Assembly: GCA_038818725.1 (NCBI GenBank)
Contig: JAWAYL010000046.1
Span: 1 to 8,019 of the forward strand
Direction of reading: 5' to 3'
DNA length: 8,019 nucleotides
Source of the DNA: JACIWB01 sp038818725
Lineage (GTDB): Archaea > Thermoplasmatota > E2 > UBA202 > JdFR-43
Both the position numbers and the translations under genes were made by a program. Numbering within the stretch: the first letter of the stretch is position 1; each line of letters opens with the position of its first letter. Positions 5,232 through 8,019 of the stretch are shown here, piece by piece. The notes under the pieces were generated by a model. That model did not search any database, was not told where the DNA came from, and saw nothing but the letters and a program-made list of their open reading frames with translations.

Positions 5232-6627
5232 TGAAAAACTTTTGATAGAAATTGAAGAAGAGCAAGAAGAAGAAATTGAAGGAATTGAAAGAAAGGAGCT
5301 AAATATACCAAATCTTGCTGAAAGAGAAGTAGTGAGGCATTTTATTCATTTAAGCCAGATGAATTATGGAGTTGATACCGGCTTCTACCCTCTTGGCTCA
5401 TGCACAATGAAGTATAATCCAAAAATTCTTGAAAAAATTGCAAGAAATGAAAAAATAAATTATGTTCATCCTTTGCAGAATGAAAAAAATGTTCAAGGTT
5501 GTCTTGAAATAATTTATAAGCTTGAAAAATTGCTGTGCGAAATAACTGGGATGGATGCCTTTTCTTTGCAACCTTGCGCGGGCGCCCATGGCGAGCTTAC
5601 AGGATTGCTGATTGCAAGGGCATATTTTGAAAAGAAAGGAGAAAGAAGGAAAGAAGTAATTGTGCCAGACTCTGCTCATGGGACCAATCCTGCTTCTGCA
5701 AAAATGGCTGGGTTTGAAGTCGTTGAAATATCTTCAAAGCAAGGAATGGTTGACATGGAAGCATTGAGAAATGTTTTAAGTGATGATACTGCTGTTTTCA
5801 TGCTAACAAATCCAAATACACTTGGAATATTTGAAAAGAATATTGTTGAAATATCTAAAGAAGTGAAGAAAAAGGGTGCGTTGCTTTATTATGATGGAGC
5901 AAATCTTAATGCAATAATAGGAGTAACGAAGCCAGCAAGTATGGGATTTGATATAGTTCATTTAAACCTTCACAAAACATTTGCAACACCTCACGGAGGA
6001 GGAGGGCCTGGAAGCGGACCAGTTGGAGTAAAAAGCTTTCTTGAAAAATTTCTACCTGTTCCAAGAGTAAGGGAAAAAAATGGAGAATATTTTTTTGATT
6101 ATAATATTCCTGATTCAATAGGAAAGGTTAGTTATTTTTATGGAAATTTTTCCGTTTTGCTAAAAGCATATGTATATATACTTATGAAAGGAAAAAAGCT
6201 TGAAGAAGTAAGCAAAAAAGCGGTTTTAAATTCAAATTATTTAATGGAGAAATTGAGGAAAGCTGGCTTGGAAATTCCTTTTTATGGCAGAAGAATGCAC
6301 GAATTTGTTGTTTCTCTTGAAAATTTAAAAGAAAGAGGAATAAGGGCAATTGATGTTGCTAAGAGATTGCTTGATTATGGCTTTCATCCTCCAACAATTT
6401 ATTTTCCTCTTATAGTAAGCGAGGCAATGATGATTGAGCCAACAGAAGATGCAACAAAAGAAACATTAGATAATTTTTGCAATGCTATTGAAAAAATTAT
6501 AAATGAGCCAGCTGAAATTCTTAAAAACGCCCCTCATAATATGCCAGTTAAAAGAATAGATGAGGCAAAAATTGCAAAAAAAATGCTTTTAAGCTGGAAA
6601 GATTTAAAAAAGAGGGAAGAGGGTTAG
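5215..6627 (+). CDS. gcvPB: Glycine dehydrogenase (decarboxylating) subunit 2, GcvPB
   Basis: This 470-residue protein is the PLP-binding half of the split P-protein and acts with GcvPA in the cytoplasm. The catalytic lysine is Lys254 in HLNLHKTFATPHGGGGPGSG, followed by the glycine-rich loop that grips the cofactor phosphate. Other signatures are YPLGSCTMKYNPK (58-70), LQPCAGAHGELTG (118-130), PDSAHGTNPASAK (151-163), LTNPNTLGIFE (197-207), YYDGANLNAI (225-234) and, near the end, LLDYGFHPPTIYFPLIV. All main catalytic elements are present and the length is close to normal (about 480-500). It overlaps gcvPA by 17 bases. It is the last gene of the plus-strand operon, and its TAG stop overlaps the stop of the convergent surface-protein gene. 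The split into two genes is the normal archaeal form, not a frameshift. gcvT, gcvH and lpd must lie elsewhere. Confidence 0.96.
   Translation: MMAKYDEKLLIEIEEEQEEEIEGIERKELNIPNLAEREVVRHFIHLSQMNYGVDTGFYPLGSCTMKYNPKILEKIARNEKINYVHPLQNEKNVQGCLEIIYKLEKLLCEITGMDAFSLQPCAGAHGELTGLLIARAYFEKKGERRKEVIVPDSAHGTNPASAKMAGFEVVEISSKQGMVDMEALRNVLSDDTAVFMLTNPNTLGIFEKNIVEISKEVKKKGALLYYDGANLNAIIGVTKPASMGFDIVHLNLHKTFATPHGGGGPGSGPVGVKSFLEKFLPVPRVREKNGEYFFDYNIPDSIGKVSYFYGNFSVLLKAYVYILMKGKKLEEVSKKAVLNSNYLMEKLRKAGLEIPFYGRRMHEFVVSLENLKERGIRAIDVAKRLLDYGFHPPTIYFPLIVSEAMMIEPTEDATKETLDNFCNAIEKIINEPAEILKNAPHNMPVKRIDEAKIAKKMLLSWKDLKKREEG
6576..6611 (-). terminator. Possible T-tract terminator of the surface-protein gene
   Basis: On the minus strand, just past the surface-protein stop codon at 6624-6626, there is a run of six T (complement of 6606-6611) and then a run of eight T (complement of 6576-6583). 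Archaeal transcription often stops at such U-rich tracts without a hairpin. The tracts are also Lys codons of gcvPB, so chance is a real alternative. Confidence 0.3.
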
Positions 6628-8018
6628 AATATCTTAAAGACAGTTGCTGTTGCTTCAGCTGTTCTTCCAAATGCATCATAGACAACTACTTTTATCTCAT
6701 GCATCCCTATTGCAAATTCTTTCCATGTCCATGAATATGGCTCAGTTGTATCGATAAATTTAAGAGCTCCATCTACATAGAATTCTACTTTTGCGATGCT
6801 TACATCGCTTCTTATGCTTACTTCAATTGTTAGTTTTCCTATTACTATTGGCTTAATTGTTGGGATTATTTCTCTATCAAAGATATACAATGCATTTCTT
6901 GGTTTTTCAGTTGTTATTGTTGGGCCAGTTGGTGATGTTATTGTAAATGTTTCATTGCTTGCATCCTCTCCAACATTTCCTGCACTGTCCTTTGCATATA
7001 CCTTCACTTTGTAATTGCTTCCATATGGTAAGCCAGCTGTATTCCACTTGTATGAGCCAGTATTTGGAACATTCTTTGCAATGTAATTCCAGTTCAAGCC
7101 ACCATCGCTGCTATATAGCAAATCAAGGGTTGCAATTCCTATATTATCGCTTGCTGTCCATCTAACTGTTATTTCTCCGCTTACTACTTCTCCACCATTT
7201 GGATATATTACTTCAACGCTTGGGTTTGTCTTATCTATCTTGAATGTTGTCATCTTTATGGGTGTTTCAACTATTCCAGAATTGCTTACTGAATAATATT
7301 CAATTGTATGCTGTCCTTCTACATCATATACAAATGGTGCAATATAGCTGCGCCATGCTCCTCCATCAATGCGATAATATGTTGCTCCAACTCCGCATAT
7401 GTATGCATGTGCTATAAATGAAATTGTTACATTGCTTACATACCATCCATTCTCTCCTGTTGTTCCGCTTATTAGGCAAGTTGTTTCTGGCATTGAATAT
7501 GCTATTCCAAAGGTGCATGATTTAACTGCTTCTACATTTCCGTCAATATCTACTGAGTAATACTCGACCCTATGCAGTCCTTCCTGTGAAACATATACTA
7601 AGCCAGTGTAATTCTGCCATGCTCCTCCATCTATTCTATATCTTGTATATGCAACTCCTTGTTCATCTGTTGCTGAGAGGTAGATTCTAACTGTTCCAAT
7701 ATACCATCCGTTCGCTCCCATTGGACCTATACAATCGCATGTTGTAACTGGTGCAGTTGAAATTTCAACATTTACAACTATTGATTTTGTTGTTTCAGTA
7801 TTTCCTAAATTATCGACTGCATAATAATAAATTGTATGCACTCCAGGTGTTGGAACTGTAAATGGACCAATATATTCAATTGCTGGCAAAGCATCGATGT
7901 AATAATATATCTTATATACTCCGCACGGACATAATCCGCCATCTTCTGCTGTTAATGTTATTGGTGTCGAAGTTGTTATCCAGTGATTTATTCCATCATA
8001 ATAATATGGTTCTCCAAA
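6624..8018 (-). CDS. Large extracellular protein with OmpL47-like repeats and Ig-like domains, 5'-truncated
   Basis: The frame stays open to the window edge, so 464 C-terminal residues are visible and the true start lies outside. The in-frame TTG at 7889 is internal. Reading from the visible N-terminus there are three tandem units of about 88 residues with the pattern GWYxxxVxI...YYRIDGGAWxxY...EGxHxxEYYSVDxxGNVE, as in OmpL47-type beta domains. Next comes an Ig-like domain (about residues 265-361) opening VEVIYPNGGEVVSG and holding DGGLNWNYIA and DSAGNVG. Last is an Ig-like module (about 372-464) with LYIFDREIIPT, VEFYVDGALKFID and HEIKVVVYD. Such modules occur in archaeal cell-surface and secreted proteins. 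The protein ends ATATVFKIF with no membrane helix or PGF-CTERM signal, so any anchor or catalytic domain must lie upstream. Three NxS/T sequons (NYT, NVT, NET) suit export. The specific function is unknown. Confidence 0.82.
   Translation of the reverse strand, partial: FGEPYYYDGINHWITTSTPITLTAEDGGLCPCGVYKIYYYIDALPAIEYIGPFTVPTPGVHTIYYYAVDNLGNTETTKSIVVNVEISTAPVTTCDCIGPMGANGWYIGTVRIYLSATDEQGVAYTRYRIDGGAWQNYTGLVYVSQEGLHRVEYYSVDIDGNVEAVKSCTFGIAYSMPETTCLISGTTGENGWYVSNVTISFIAHAYICGVGATYYRIDGGAWRSYIAPFVYDVEGQHTIEYYSVSNSGIVETPIKMTTFKIDKTNPSVEVIYPNGGEVVSGEITVRWTASDNIGIATLDLLYSSDGGLNWNYIAKNVPNTGSYKWNTAGLPYGSNYKVKVYAKDSAGNVGEDASNETFTITSPTGPTITTEKPRNALYIFDREIIPTIKPIVIGKLTIEVSIRSDVSIAKVEFYVDGALKFIDTTEPYSWTWKEFAIGMHEIKVVVYDAFGRTAEATATVFKIF
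7230..8018 (-). repeat. Tandem OmpL47-like protein repeats, 264-bp period
   Basis: Three consecutive units occupy about 7758-8018 (cut by the window edge), 7494-7757 and 7230-7493, each close to 264 bp (88 codons). The aligned cores read YYYIDALPAIEYIGPF, YRIDGGAWQNYTGLV and YRIDGGAWRSYIAPF. At DNA level an exact 16-bp match, GCCATGCTCCTCCATC, occurs at 7352-7367 and 7616-7631, exactly 264 bp apart. The outer unit has diverged most. More units may lie beyond the edge. Confidence 0.75.
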
Positions 8019-8019
8019 T

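Noticed and set aside
4751..5311. 186-codon open frame on the minus strand
   Set aside because: It lies opposite conserved gcvPA and gcvPB sequence. Its composition (Phe, Leu, Ser, Ile runs) is what antisense of AT-rich Lys/Glu codons gives, and no family is recognisable.
7887..7889. TTG as the start of the surface protein
   Set aside because: The frame continues without a stop to the window edge and the upstream residues continue the same 88-residue repeat, so the codon is internal.
7230..8018. CRISPR array or DNA-level satellite repeat
   Set aside because: The 264-bp periodicity is in frame and comes from a repeated protein domain; exact DNA identity is limited to short stretches.
1..8019. 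tRNA, rRNA, insertion sequence or integrase
   Set aside because: No cloverleaf, conserved rRNA core, transposase motif or flanking inverted repeat was seen, and coding genes fill nearly all of the window.

Overview
The window reads as a gene-dense, AT-rich archaeal chromosome segment. Archaeal identity rests on the cluster Rpo7 (RpoE1) - Spt4 (RpoE2) - GTP-dependent dephospho-CoA kinase (DUF359) - ribosomal proteins S24e and S27ae, which is a euryarchaeal-type arrangement. A protein with a PGF-CTERM-like C-terminus and a large surface protein built from Ig-like/OmpL47-like modules suggest a Thermoplasmatota-like or related euryarchaeote. That assignment is inference, made without any database search. 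Proteins rich in Lys, Glu and Ile, with AGA/AGG and ATA codons, would suit a thermophile, but this is weak evidence.

Layout. Positions 1-2204 (minus strand) hold a compact operon read right to left: folC-like Mur ligase, a secreted PGF-CTERM protein of unknown function, and a DUF429 predicted nuclease that runs off the left edge. A roughly 48-bp divergent control region (2205-2252) follows. A seven-gene plus-strand operon then fills 2253-6627: rpo7, spt4, DUF359 kinase, rps24e, rps27ae, gcvPA, gcvPB. Its junctions are ATGA or TAATG overlaps, a 1-nt gap, or in one case a 17-nt overlap. The right end (6624-8018, minus strand) is the C-terminal part of a large extracellular multi-domain protein whose start lies outside the window. 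Its stop codon overlaps the gcvPB stop codon tail to tail. No stretch over 300 bases lacks a gene.

How the genes fit together. The first five plus-strand genes supply transcription (RNA polymerase stalk subunit, elongation factor), CoA synthesis and small-subunit ribosomal proteins. The last two encode both halves of the PLP-dependent glycine decarboxylase (P-protein) of the glycine cleavage system. They are joined to the ribosomal gene by an ATGA overlap, so glycine catabolism appears tied to growth-linked expression. FolC, encoded divergently, would polyglutamylate folate, a possible acceptor of the one-carbon unit released by glycine cleavage. gcvT, gcvH and lpd are not in the window. I found no mobile element, CRISPR array, tRNA or rRNA. 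No clearly new defence-type or biosynthetic system is visible. The most unusual points are the gcvP genes in the information-processing operon, the shared divergent promoter, and the uncharacterised exported proteins.
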